Under the pieces are notes generated by a model. The model did not search any database. It was not told the origin of the DNA and worked only from the letters and a program-made list of their open reading frames with translations. Position numbers and translations under genes: made by a program. From the IMG/VR virus record IMGVR_UViG_3300032235_000614, positions 1 through 48,287 of that record: 48,287 bases of DNA, one strand, 5' to 3'. Source of the stretch: a virus. Position 1 is the first letter of the stretch. Each line of letters opens with the position of its first letter. Of the stretch, positions 40,671 through 47,251 are shown piece after piece.

Positions 40671-40700
40671 TAAACATAGTTATTAAGAAATATTTAACAA

Positions 40701-40718
40701 TATAACACTAACGTTATA
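40701..40718. repeat. 18-mer TATAACACTAACGTTATA
   Basis: Second copy of the 18-mer, in the same orientation as the copy at 40400, 31 bases after the end of the 10-bp array and about 100 bases before the GIY-YIG start. Confidence 0.6.
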
Positions 40719-40814
40719 AGGTTCTATCAGAATTTTAGCAAATAAAAACAAAAATGATAATCTAAAATATCATATGAGATACATAAGATATTAAAAGTAT
40801 AATATACAATATAA

Positions 40815-41570
40815 ATGTCTCAGGGAATCATCTACCTCATCATCAATAAACAAAATGGTCACAAGTATATTGGACAGACCACACAAGGAATGAACAAAAG
40901 GTGGCAACAGCATATACAAGAATCATTGAGAATGAGTAATACACCATTGCATAAAGCAATGCGTAAATATGGAAATCACAACTTCATGATTAAAGAAATA
41001 GATGAATGTGATGAAAGTTTATTAAATGAAAAAGAACAATATTGGATAGAAAAATACAATACATTCAATAGTACTGATGGATATAATGGTGATCATACTC
41101 ATAATACTGATGATGAAGTAATACAAGAAACATTAAAACCAAAGGAAAAGATCAATCGTAAGACTGAACCTTGGGGATTCTTAATTAGTAAAAACAGAGG
41201 TGATGGTAAACACTCTGGAATAAAAATACAAGGACTGAATATAGAAACTGGTGAAATAAGAGAATGGGATAATGCTCGTGATGCAGCAGAAGAAATTACG
41301 GGAGATAGAAATAAAAACAGTAATATACTACTCAGTGCTAAGAAAGGATATAAGTGCTATGGATATAGATGGAAATTACTTGAGAATAAAAATAAGAAGA
41401 AAGCAATTAAAGCAGTGAATAGAATAACATGGCAAGAGTATCATTTTGAAAGTTGTGCCGATGCTATTAGAAAAGTTTGTGGAAATCAGTGTAAAGGTAC
41501 TGGACTTTATAAAGCATTAAAAAGTAAAGGACGTTATACTTGGAAAAATCACATGTGGTTCTATCTTTAA
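40815..41570 (+). CDS. GIY-YIG homing-type endonuclease, 251 aa
   Basis: The N-terminal nuclease domain has GIIYLI (residues 4-9) and KYIGQT (17-22), the two halves of the GIY-YIG signature, the catalytic Arg in MNKRW (Arg29) and the metal-binding Glu in NEKEQYWIEKY (about 72-74). The C-terminal part has two repeats of the NUMOD/IENR DNA-recognition type: about residues 135-195 (GLNIETGEIREWDNARDAAE, ending YGYRWKLL) and 200-251 (TWQEYHFESCADAIRKVCGN, ending WKNHMWFYL). This is the layout of free-standing phage homing endonucleases. It is the only plus-strand gene and converges with the HNH gene 31 bases away, so the two probably form a mobile insertion. Start ATG at 40815; no strong SD. Confidence 0.93.
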   Translation: MSQGIIYLIINKQNGHKYIGQTTQGMNKRWQQHIQESLRMSNTPLHKAMRKYGNHNFMIKEIDECDESLLNEKEQYWIEKYNTFNSTDGYNGDHTHNTDDEVIQETLKPKEKINRKTEPWGFLISKNRGDGKHSGIKIQGLNIETGEIREWDNARDAAEEITGDRNKNSNILLSAKKGYKCYGYRWKLLENKNKKKAIKAVNRITWQEYHFESCADAIRKVCGNQCKGTGLYKALKSKGRYTWKNHMWFYL

Positions 41571-41601
41571 TGATCAGTTTTATTTGCGATTAGTGAGATG
41601 T

Positions 41602-42207
41602 TCATGATTCTTCTAGTAAAATTTGAAGATATGTTTTTGGTTTTTTGATTTTATTTTGAACTTTTTTGATCTTTGACTTATTTGCATGATTACCACCATA
41701 AAAAATGACTGCTTTTCTTGCATTTTCTTTTGGTGTATCATATTCAAGATTACTGATATGATTATTTCGAGGATTGTGATCTTTATGATTTATAATCACA
41801 GTATCATAAATCCATTCCTTTGCTTCTTGTGGGATTTTATTCCAACACTCTTTTAATCGTTCAGGAGGATTTTGATCAATTGGATTAAACGTTGCCATTA
41901 CCAATTGATGAATTCTTTTTTTAATTACAAAATTAGAATTTGATGGCCTTCCTTTTCGTGTATAATCATATTCATCTCCAATTAAATGTTGAGGAACTGA
42001 AAACTCAAGATACAATGAAGGATAATCTTTTGATTTTTCTCTGGGTTTCATTTTGTGAAACTCATTCGTGATAATTGTTTCAAATCCATATCTTCCTCTT
42101 GAAACTTGACGATAGGAAGTATAGACATCTCCATGATCATTAATGAAATATCCAGGAATAATTGTTCCTTTAAAATCAAAAACTAATGGCTCAAGATCAT
42201 TTCTCAT
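41602..42207 (-). CDS. HNH homing-type endonuclease, 201 aa
   Basis: N-terminal residues about 15-35 (TIIPGYFINDHGDVYTSYRQ) are NUMOD4-like, as in phage HNH endonucleases. The catalytic HNH core at 139-160 reads INHKDHNPRNNHISNLEYDT, with His141, His144, Asn149 and His150. The C-terminus is Lys-rich (KSKIKKVQNKIKKPKTY) and may contact DNA. No intron is evident; it is a free-standing gene placed 5 bases after the end of the secreted-protein gene, likely an insertion into the minus-strand operon. Confidence 0.93.
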   Translation of the reverse strand: MRNDLEPLVFDFKGTIIPGYFINDHGDVYTSYRQVSRGRYGFETIITNEFHKMKPREKSKDYPSLYLEFSVPQHLIGDEYDYTRKGRPSNSNFVIKKRIHQLVMATFNPIDQNPPERLKECWNKIPQEAKEWIYDTVIINHKDHNPRNNHISNLEYDTPKENARKAVIFYGGNHANKSKIKKVQNKIKKPKTYLQILLEES

Positions 42208-42212
42208 TTAAT

Positions 42213-42569
42213 TCAATCCCAACTTACACTTTGTAACATGACTCCTGGCATAACATACGTATATGGTTCAGTAGAATTATAATTACCAAGTTTATAATCC
42301 CATTTATACTCAAATTTATTATGAGAGTCCCATGTCATAAATCCTTTTTCTTTATCAATCCAGGATTTAATTGTTAATTTAAACCGATTTGAATAGATAT
42401 TTCTTGATTTAAGAGCACCTCCTTTTTCACGAGTCTCTACAACTGTACAAATATCTTCTGAAATAGTTCCTGAAGATTCAAGTACACAATTAGTATAATA
42501 CTTGAATGCAGGTGATGCTGAAACAGGAAGGGCACTGAGAATGAGGAGGAAAGAAATAAAACTTTTCAT
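42213..42569 (-). CDS. secreted small protein with signal peptide, 118 aa
   Basis: MKSFISFLLILSALPVSASP is a typical signal peptide with likely cleavage after VSA at residue 18. The mature part has conserved-looking Cys (YTNCVLES, EDICTVVE) that could form a disulfide in the periplasm. Later segments are RNIYSNRFKLTIKSWIDKEK and KGFMTWDSHNKFEYKWDYKL, ending VMPGVMLQSVSWD. I recall this pattern (IETRE.GG.L..RNIY...KGFMTWDS.NKF.YKW....MPG...Q.VSWD) from other cyanophages. It may act on the host envelope or periplasm; function is unknown. Confidence 0.82.
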   Translation of the reverse strand: MKSFISFLLILSALPVSASPAFKYYTNCVLESSGTISEDICTVVETREKGGALKSRNIYSNRFKLTIKSWIDKEKGFMTWDSHNKFEYKWDYKLGNYNSTEPYTYVMPGVMLQSVSWD

Positions 42570-42621
42570 TTTAAATTTTTCGAATAGAGATGGTGATTTG
42601 GTAGTGGTATTCTGAAATTAA

Positions 42622-42954
42622 TCAGTCTTCCCAAGGTGCTTTGCGATTCATGATCTGCCTAAATCTCTCCACTACTTTAGGGTCTGGTGGTTGATTCAAG
42701 CGTTCTACAAGAGCATCAAAATCCTTTTTTGGCAACACAATCCTTTCAGGTTTCGCTCCCTTACCCCAGAACTTTTCAAACTCCCATTGATAGTTCATAT
42801 CCAACCACCCACCATTCAGAGAACTCCAGAATGATTCCCAGATATGGTAGTCATCAAATCTAAATCCTTCGTGAGAAATTAACCGATACCACCACCAGAA
42901 TGGTGTATAACGTAAAAATCTATTTGAGATAATCCATTTGTTAATTAAGACCAT
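42622..42954 (-). CDS. hypothetical Trp-rich protein, 110 aa
   Basis: MVLINKWIISNRFLRYTPFW and the following WYRLISHEGFRFDD are rich in aromatic residues. WESFWSSLNGGWLDMNYQWE is similar to motifs in the neighbouring genes. The C-terminal 40 residues (ERIVLPKKDFDALVERLNQP, then PDPKVVERFRQIMNRKAPW) resemble the C-terminal tail of DUF1778-type antitoxins, but without the N-terminal ribbon-helix-helix. No toxin gene is adjacent, so I call it hypothetical. It overlaps the upstream gene by 10 bases. Confidence 0.7.
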   Translation of the reverse strand: MVLINKWIISNRFLRYTPFWWWYRLISHEGFRFDDYHIWESFWSSLNGGWLDMNYQWEFEKFWGKGAKPERIVLPKKDFDALVERLNQPPDPKVVERFRQIMNRKAPWED

Positions 42955-43172
42955 CTTCCTAATCGTAGTTTGCGTTCTTTTGATATGTATGGATTGTAAG
43001 GATCATCATACGGTGTAATATATTCACTCATCCAACCCCAAGAAAGTGCTTCCCAGAAGTCATCGGGAAAGTGCTCAACAGTCTCATAACAATCCATAAT
43101 ATATGAAATGTTACGAAAACCTTCAATAAACCACTCCCATTTAGTCATCTGCCAGTATTCTTTCCAGGTCAT
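42945..43172 (-). CDS. hypothetical Trp-rich protein, 75 aa
   Basis: MTWKEYWQMTKWEWFIEGFR, then NISYIMDCYETVEHFPDDFW and EALSWGWMSEYITPYDDPYN. Nine Trp in 75 residues. The FPDDFWEALSWGW motif is related to the FWSSLNGGW of the next gene downstream, suggesting duplicated members of one family. The ATG overlaps the preceding stop (ATGA). Confidence 0.7.
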   Translation of the reverse strand: MTWKEYWQMTKWEWFIEGFRNISYIMDCYETVEHFPDDFWEALSWGWMSEYITPYDDPYNPYISKERKLRLGRWS

Positions 43173-43384
43173 TTTTTGCCCTCCAAGATGTCAAGTTGTT
43201 CAGAAGCATAAGCACCAAAGTCAATCTCACAATCATCACTACAATATCCTGGCAGATGATCAATCAAATAATCATCAAATCCCAGAAAGATTTGAATAGC
43301 ACGGCGTTTGTCGTGTTCTGTGATGGCAGTATGAGGAGATGCAACAATCTTGGTTACAATCTCAAAGAGTTCTTTTTTATCCAC
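43169..43384 (-). CDS. small acidic protein, about 71 aa, GTG start
   Basis: I place the start at GTG (43384), 8 bases inside the preceding gene: VDKKELFEIVTKIVASPHTA (first residue Met in the protein), then ITEHDKRRAIQIFLGFDDYL and CSDDCEIDFGAYASEQLDIL. A longer ATG form to 43489 would overlap the neighbour by 113 bases and is less likely. Two Cys near each other (CSDDCE) could bind metal. Function is unknown. Confidence 0.6.
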   Translation of the reverse strand: MDKKELFEIVTKIVASPHTAITEHDKRRAIQIFLGFDDYLIDHLPGYCSDDCEIDFGAYASEQLDILEGKK

Positions 43385-43559
43385 AATTAGGCATCCAGAT
43401 AGTAGAGAGTTTGTTTTTCTTTGCAGTGATGTTAAAATGGTCAATCTGCCCATTCTTATGATAGATTCCGCACCAGAGGAACCCATCATCCATCATCTCA
43501 AAGTGTATCATATCTATGTCCTTGACGACAATCTCATCAGGGTTCTTTTCATCGTTCAT
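43377..43559 (-). CDS. small acidic protein, 60 aa
   Basis: The ATG at 43559 overlaps the preceding stop (ATGA): MNDEKNPDEIVVKDIDMIHF, then EMMDDGFLWCGIYHKNGQID and HFNITAKKNKLSTIWMPNCG. It is a beta-rich, acidic protein. Two earlier in-frame ATGs exist but would overlap the upstream gene. No family is recognised. Confidence 0.62.
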   Translation of the reverse strand: MNDEKNPDEIVVKDIDMIHFEMMDDGFLWCGIYHKNGQIDHFNITAKKNKLSTIWMPNCG

Positions 43560-43726
43560 TTCTTCCATTTCCATTCACTCTTGATGCTCCACTCTTTCCT
43601 AATGTAGGAATAGTTTAAATAATCCCAAAAAATACCTTGATAATCTTCAAAGTCCCATTCAGGGTCACGACCATCATAAGTCATCAGTTGTTTCCACAAC
43701 TCAAAACATATCTTAAATGCTTTCAT
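43556..43726 (-). CDS. small Trp/Tyr-rich protein, 56 aa
   Basis: Direct translation: MKAFKICFELWKQLMTYDGR, then DPEWDFEDYQGIFWDYLNYS and YIRKEWSIKSEWKWKK. Related in style to the 75- and 110-residue proteins (FW..L motif, many Trp). ATGA overlaps link it to genes on both sides. Function is unknown. Confidence 0.65.
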   Translation of the reverse strand: MKAFKICFELWKQLMTYDGRDPEWDFEDYQGIFWDYLNYSYIRKEWSIKSEWKWKK

Positions 43727-43938
43727 TTTGCTTCCCAGAACTTACCATCAGGTCCACAAGAGTAATCAAGTGATTCCCAACATTTAGCACGGAGCATATC
43801 ACAGAACCTACTTTCGTTTCCAGTTACAAGATTTGTGGAAGTATTTGGTGATACACAAGTATCGTGTCGGTTCCCATATCCAAAAAGATGAGACAACCAA
43901 TCTTTACGATAATACTTACAATCTTTACAAAGTTTCAT
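43723..43938 (-). CDS. Cys-rich zinc-binding-like protein, 71 aa
   Basis: The ATG at 43938 gives MKLCKDCKYYRKDWLSHLFG, then YGNRHDTCVSPNTSTNLVTG, ESRFCDMLRAKCWESLDYSC and GPDGKFWEAK. Cys at 4, 7 and 28 plus later Cys and His residues suggest a zinc-binding module. The CxxCxYY.....D.C.......N...V.G......C...R....CG..G..FE pattern is a widespread small phage/bacterial protein. The ATG lies inside the end of the 62-residue gene. Confidence 0.75.
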   Translation of the reverse strand: MKLCKDCKYYRKDWLSHLFGYGNRHDTCVSPNTSTNLVTGNESRFCDMLRAKCWESLDYSCGPDGKFWEAK

Positions 43939-44113
43939 TTTTCTTCTCCCGTCGTTCATCTGCCCTTTTTCTCATCATAGCATTTTCTTGAATAATCTCA
44001 CCAAGTTCCATCAGTTCCTGTTTCATTTCAGGTGTAGATGTCTTTGCAACCTCATCATAAAACACTGTGATAGCAGTAGTCAATAGAATGAGTTGTCTGT
44101 ATGTGAGGTTCAT
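43925..44113 (-). CDS. helical protein, 62 aa
   Basis: MNLTYRQLILLTTAITVFYD, then EVAKTSTPEMKQELMELGEI and IQENAMMRKRADERREKKNE. The N-terminal segment is moderately hydrophobic, followed by a long amphipathic helix and a charged tail. It is probably a short coiled-coil adaptor. Coupled by ATGA to the upstream gene and overlapping the zinc-binding gene downstream. Confidence 0.62.
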   Translation of the reverse strand: MNLTYRQLILLTTAITVFYDEVAKTSTPEMKQELMELGEIIQENAMMRKRADERREKKNETL

Positions 44114-44373
44114 TGATAAGGGTTCTTGAGGTTTTTTAGAATAGCAGTAAAGAAATTTATCCTATCACGACCATACTCTACATCAACACCATGAGAATTG
44201 CAAAAATCTACAATGTCCTTTTCAATGTCGCTGGGATAACAACTATTAAATCGTGAATATGTAATGTGATTTTCAAACTCTTCTCGCATTATCTCAAACA
44301 GTTGGAAGAGTTCTTGTTGCGAGAGTTCTACTTCCCGTTCAGTTTCTTGATGTCCTTTGAATTTGATGTTCAT
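44110..44373 (-). CDS. hypothetical protein, 87 aa
   Basis: MNIKFKGHQETEREVELSQQ, then ELFQLFEIMREEFENHITYS, RFNSCYPSDIEKDIVDFCNS and HGVDVEYGRDRINFFTAILK. Mostly helical with a central acidic segment. No family is recognised. 5 bases separate it from the upstream gene; ATGA links it downstream. Confidence 0.65.
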   Translation of the reverse strand: MNIKFKGHQETEREVELSQQELFQLFEIMREEFENHITYSRFNSCYPSDIEKDIVDFCNSHGVDVEYGRDRINFFTAILKNLKNPYQ

Positions 44374-44378
44374 TTACA

Positions 44379-44633
44379 TTATACTCCGTAAAGTTCAAGA
44401 ATACGACGAGCAACAACAATCGCAAGTTCTTTGTTTGCGATAGACATATCTTCCGTGATGTTTTTGGAACCTTCTTCGTGTCGTTTTTCGCCCGATTTGA
44501 TATAAACTCCTCCGTTGTCTGCTTGGAGTTCTACACGATAAGTTGTTCCTTCTACTTCATCACAAAGTTCATAAACGTCGGTGATGCTGTGAACAATATC
44601 AGTTCCAGGAACTACATTGTAAGGAGAAATCAT
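44379..44633 (-). CDS. hypothetical protein, 84 aa
   Basis: MISPYNVVPGTDIVHSITDV, then YELCDEVEGTTYRVELQADN, GGVYIKSGEKRHEEGSKNIT and IANKELAIVVARRILELYGV. The N-terminal beta region and C-terminal helix suggest a small alpha/beta fold. ATGA overlap with the 53-residue gene. Function is unknown. Confidence 0.65.
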   Translation of the reverse strand: MISPYNVVPGTDIVHSITDVYELCDEVEGTTYRVELQADNGGVYIKSGEKRHEEGSKNITEDMSIANKELAIVVARRILELYGV

Positions 44634-44791
44634 TTGTCAGAAAGTCCTACTGGTGGTTTGATGTCGTTGAGTTCATCATACAGCATTTTTGCGAACCCGT
44701 AGTGGGGTCTTGTGCCAGTTTCAATACTGGTTGAGGTTGCCACTGCCCACATAATATCAAGTTCTTTTTTATCTGGTAATGGTTTAGTCAT
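44630..44791 (-). CDS. small protein, 53 aa
   Basis: Direct translation: MTKPLPDKKELDIMWAVATS, then TSIETGTRPHYGFAKMLYDE and LNDIKPPVGLSDK. Mostly helical with a basic start. Overlaps on both sides (ATGA) show that it belongs to the operon. No family is recognised. Confidence 0.62.
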   Translation of the reverse strand: MTKPLPDKKELDIMWAVATSTSIETGTRPHYGFAKMLYDELNDIKPPVGLSDK

Positions 44792-45081
44792 GATAAGTTA
44801 AAGTGTAGATGAGTTTTCCAAGTGCCAATGGTTTTCTTTTGTAACATATCAGCAATCAGGTTTGGCATAAACCTCGTATACTTGTCAAGAAACTCTCGCT
44901 CTGTAAGTTCATCGCATCCACGCAAATAATAATCATTATTCACAAAATTTGCAAACTTTACAAATTCATAATCCCGCTCTTGATCAAGATTATAACGACA
45001 GATCTGCAACCAAATAGAACGACCTTCACCAGTCGCACAATAATCAATCACAAAGAAACGATAAAATGGTTTATCACTCAT
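44788..45081 (-). CDS. hypothetical protein, 97 aa
   Basis: MSDKPFYRFFVIDYCATGEG, then RSIWLQICRYNLDQERDYEF, VKFANFVNNDYYLRGCDELT and EREFLDKYTRFMPNLIADML. The aromatic, compact composition suggests a folded single domain. It overlaps the upstream gene by 8 bases and the downstream gene by 4. Function is unknown. Confidence 0.66.
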   Translation of the reverse strand: MSDKPFYRFFVIDYCATGEGRSIWLQICRYNLDQERDYEFVKFANFVNNDYYLRGCDELTEREFLDKYTRFMPNLIADMLQKKTIGTWKTHLHFNLS

Positions 45082-45379
45082 TATTCTTTCTCACTCGTTC
45101 AAGAAATGCAGTTGCCTGCTCATCCAATCGTGCAATCAAATCCTCAATATCAGAGATCGCAATAAAGTCATATTGCTGATTTAAGTGTTCGCAACGCAAA
45201 GCATCAATCATAGATTGAAATGCAATCATTTGTTGATGTTCTGGTGTGATTGGTGTGCCGTGAGTAAGTCCAGCACATTCCATATTGTAGTAGTCATTAT
45301 ATCGTTGAAGAACACGATTACTCTTCTCACGACGTTCTGCCTCTTCAAAAAATTCGTCAGGATAAGGTTCACAGTCCAT
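45074..45379 (-). CDS. acidic helical protein, 101 aa
   Basis: MDCEPYPDEFFEEAERREKS, then NRVLQRYNDYYNMECAGLTH, PITPEHQQMIAFQSMIDALR and DIEDLIARLDEQATAFLERV. Helical, rich in Glu and Arg. It has a good Shine-Dalgarno (AAGGA, 9 bases before the ATG) and the strong promoter at 45402, so it is likely the first gene of the 42-45 kb operon. Confidence 0.7.
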   Translation of the reverse strand: MDCEPYPDEFFEEAERREKSNRVLQRYNDYYNMECAGLTHGTPITPEHQQMIAFQSMIDALRCEHLNQQYDFIAISDIEDLIARLDEQATAFLERVRKNNE

Positions 45380-45401
45380 AAGAGTTCCTTTGATTTCTCA
45401 T

Positions 45402-45438
45402 ATTATACAACAAAGGGCACCCGTTTTCAAGTGCCCTT
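45402..45438 (-). promoter_or_regulatory. sigma70 promoter combined with a terminator hairpin
   Basis: The minus strand has TTGAAA (45430-45425), a 17-base spacer and a perfect TATAAT (45407-45402). The same stretch folds as AAGGGCAC-N10-GTGCCCTT (45438-45413), so the -35 box is in the loop of a terminator-like hairpin placed after the 49-residue gene. TTTGTTG follows the stem. One element may end one transcript and start the next. Confidence 0.78.
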
Positions 45439-45449
45439 GTGCCAGTTCT

Positions 45450-45599
45450 TCAAGTGTCCTCTTTCTTCTGCTTTTCAAGAAGTTCTCTCAGTTTCTCTCT
45501 ACCATAATCCGTCAATTCCTTTTTAGCATTTCTCAAATTCTCAATTTCACTTTGAGAAAGAAAGAAACCATCAGGAATGTGCCCGTATTCTTCACTCAT
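45450..45599 (-). CDS. small helical protein, 49 aa
   Basis: Direct translation: MSEEYGHIPDGFFLSQSEIE, then NLRNAKKELTDYGREKLREL and LEKQKKEDT. A strongly amphipathic coiled-coil-like C-terminal half. Coupled to the upstream gene by ATGA; followed by the terminator/promoter element. Confidence 0.65.
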   Translation of the reverse strand: MSEEYGHIPDGFFLSQSEIENLRNAKKELTDYGREKLRELLEKQKKEDT

Positions 45600-45775
45600 T
45601 TCCAACCACCATTAATTGTAGCATAAAACTCATCAAAACAATTTAAACCGTGACATCTTTCATTTAATCTTTCCAAACTATGGGTCATCAAAAATCCCCA
45701 AATAGAAAATGCCTCCTTAACTCTCCAATATCCACCACGAAGTTTGAGATAAAGAATATAAAGTTCTTCATTCAT
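45596..45775 (-). CDS. small aromatic protein, 59 aa
   Basis: Direct translation: MNEELYILYLKLRGGYWRVK, then EAFSIWGFLMTHSLERLNER and CHGLNCFDEFYATINGGWK. The closing FDEFYATINGGWK echoes the FWSSLNGGW motif of the 110-residue protein. ATGA overlaps on the downstream side; the upstream gene overlaps it by 8 bases. Function is unknown. Confidence 0.65.
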   Translation of the reverse strand: MNEELYILYLKLRGGYWRVKEAFSIWGFLMTHSLERLNERCHGLNCFDEFYATINGGWK

Positions 45776-45947
45776 CTCTAATCTTCCTCAACCATAGAGC
45801 AAAGTTATTCCAGTGTCCGTCATTCACTTCTGTTTGGAGGTCAGCAGCACGGTTGTCTTGGTTCATTTTATCAACCAAATAACTTATCTCACAGTGAATA
45901 AGATACCGATGCATTTTTAACATCGTATCAATTTGTTCGTCAGTCAT
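45768..45947 (-). CDS. helical protein, 59 aa
   Basis: The ATG at 45947 overlaps the preceding stop (TAATG): MTDEQIDTMLKMHRYLIHCE, then ISYLVDKMNQDNRAADLQTE and VNDGHWNNFALWLRKIRDE. Helical, with a predicted coiled coil. No family is recognised. Confidence 0.65.
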   Translation of the reverse strand: MTDEQIDTMLKMHRYLIHCEISYLVDKMNQDNRAADLQTEVNDGHWNNFALWLRKIRDE

Positions 45948-46174
45948 TAGAAATAATCCTTCCTCACACATTCTGTTTCAAGGTCTTTTACTCGGTCTTG
46001 TAAATCCATAATAACTTCAAGTATTTTCAAAGCATCCAGATTTCCATTCTCATCAGTAATAATTGAGAGATATGATTGATTTATAATCTCTCGTTGTTCT
46101 TCATATGGTTTATAATACCATTCTTTTCTTTGCTTTGAAGAATAGGTGTCCCAATCTGCTGGATTGTATCTCAT
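45947..46174 (-). CDS. helical protein, 75 aa
   Basis: MRYNPADWDTYSSKQRKEWY, then YKPYEEQREIINQSYLSIIT, DENGNLDALKILEVIMDLQD and RVKDLETECVRKDYF. The C-terminal half is a heptad coiled coil. ATGA overlap with the upstream paralog-family gene. Function is unknown. Confidence 0.66.
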   Translation of the reverse strand: MRYNPADWDTYSSKQRKEWYYKPYEEQREIINQSYLSIITDENGNLDALKILEVIMDLQDRVKDLETECVRKDYF

Positions 46175-46371
46175 CTCAAATCTCTCTCTAAAATATCAAT
46201 ACAATCTGCCCATCCACTGAAATAGTCAAAATCGTATTTGTTGTTGTCTTCTTTATGGTAATTTTTCAACCATTCTTTCACAACATTCACAATCTCATTT
46301 GCGATTACATCACCAGATTGAACGGCATCGTGAGTATAATACCATTCCGTAAGTCGTTCGTGAAGTTTCAT
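46171..46371 (-). CDS. paralog-family protein, short member, 66 aa
   Basis: The ATG at 46371 overlaps the preceding stop (ATGA). MKLHERLTEWYYTHDAVQSG, then DVIANEIVNVVKEWLKNYHK and DYFSGWADCIDILERDLR. The ending (V.eWL........ F..GW.DCI..+...LR) matches that of its four neighbours upstream, so it is the shortest member of a tandem family. The N-terminal extension of other members is missing. Function is unknown. Confidence 0.68.
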   Translation of the reverse strand: MKLHERLTEWYYTHDAVQSGDVIANEIVNVVKEWLKNYHKEDNNKYDFDYFSGWADCIDILERDLR

Positions 46372-46682
46372 CGTAACATCTCCTTGATTTTCTGCAAACA
46401 ATGATTAAATCCATCCACAAGCAATTCAGTATCTACATTCTGACTTCCTGCTGCTGATTGTTCTTTAGGCAACCAATTTCCAATCCTATTCACAAGTTCT
46501 TCACAAGTTAGGTAATCTTCATTATCATTCCACTCAAGAATAATATCATAAAGTGTCTGTGGTTTTGGTTCTTCCACTCTCTTATACTCCACCCCATTAA
46601 TAATAACGAAATCTGCATCAATTGGATGTCCAGAACCAATTGAAATATAAGATGTATTTTTATTTGGATGTTTTTTAGTCAT
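46368..46682 (-). CDS. paralog-family protein, 104 aa
   Basis: MTKKHPNKNTSYISIGSGHP, then IDADFVIINGVEYKRVEEPK, PQTLYDIILEWNDNEDYLTC, EELVNRIGNWLPKEQSAAGS and QNVDTELLVDGFNHCLQKIK. The two modules GVxYxxVxEPK...LYDxI and C-[ED]-E-[LI]...I..WLP......GFN..I..I.E.LR are shared with the next genes upstream. SQNVDTELLV is identical to the neighbour at 46679, so duplication was recent. Confidence 0.72.
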   Translation of the reverse strand: MTKKHPNKNTSYISIGSGHPIDADFVIINGVEYKRVEEPKPQTLYDIILEWNDNEDYLTCEELVNRIGNWLPKEQSAAGSQNVDTELLVDGFNHCLQKIKEMLR

Positions 46683-47251
46683 CGCAACATCTCCTTCATT
46701 TTGCGTATTGCGTCATTAAATCCCTCCACAAGTAGTTCAGTATCTACATTTTGTGAACCAGAAGCACTTTGCGGTTCAGGAATCCAACTCTCCACCAAAT
46801 CTACAATATCATTACAAGTATCAAACTCGAAACCAAGTTCATCATACAGTCTGTTGTAGAGTTTTTGTGCTTGTTGTTCTTTTATCAACTTATCAACTAC
46901 TTCATCAGTGATGCGATAAGGAGGATTATCTTTCTCATCACACTCTACTTCATCATACTTCCCCTTTCGCACCTCATTAAACCAAAGTCCTTCAAGCAGA
47001 CGATGAGTTTCACCATCAGTAATCTGTTTCAGGAGATTACCATCAAGTTTCTCTTTTCTCTTATACCAATAAAATTCACCAGGAAATTCAAGACGATAAT
47101 AATTCTCATTATTATAAGAGACAACCTCAAACTTACCACCAAAATCAAACTCCATTTTGGGTTGAGATTTATGTGTCTCAATCTCTTTGAGGAGTTCCAG
47201 TTTCTTTTGCAATACAGCAATTTCTTTTTCAGTTTTTTCAATGTCAGTCAT
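46679..47251 (-). CDS. paralog-family protein with N-terminal coiled coil, 190 aa
   Basis: Begins MTDIEKTEKEIAVLQKKLEL with clear heptads. A middle unique part (MEFDFGGKFEVVSYNNENYY, then RLEFPGEFYWYKRKEKLDGN) is followed by the shared modules KLYNRLYDELGFEFDTCNDI, VDLVESWIPEPQSASGSQNV and DTELLVEGFNDAIRKMKEML. The C-terminal 30 residues almost repeat those of the 104-residue neighbour. ATGA links it to that neighbour. Confidence 0.75.
   Translation of the reverse strand: MTDIEKTEKEIAVLQKKLELLKEIETHKSQPKMEFDFGGKFEVVSYNNENYYRLEFPGEFYWYKRKEKLDGNLLKQITDGETHRLLEGLWFNEVRKGKYDEVECDEKDNPPYRITDEVVDKLIKEQQAQKLYNRLYDELGFEFDTCNDIVDLVESWIPEPQSASGSQNVDTELLVEGFNDAIRKMKEMLR

Noticed and set aside
36500-45450. 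Recurrent TGTGCCAGT/ACTGGCACA segments
   Set aside because: About ten copies occur near gene ends, but at least three are in coding sequence (Thr-Gly-Thr and Leu-Ala-Gln codons), so I could not separate function from chance and codon use.
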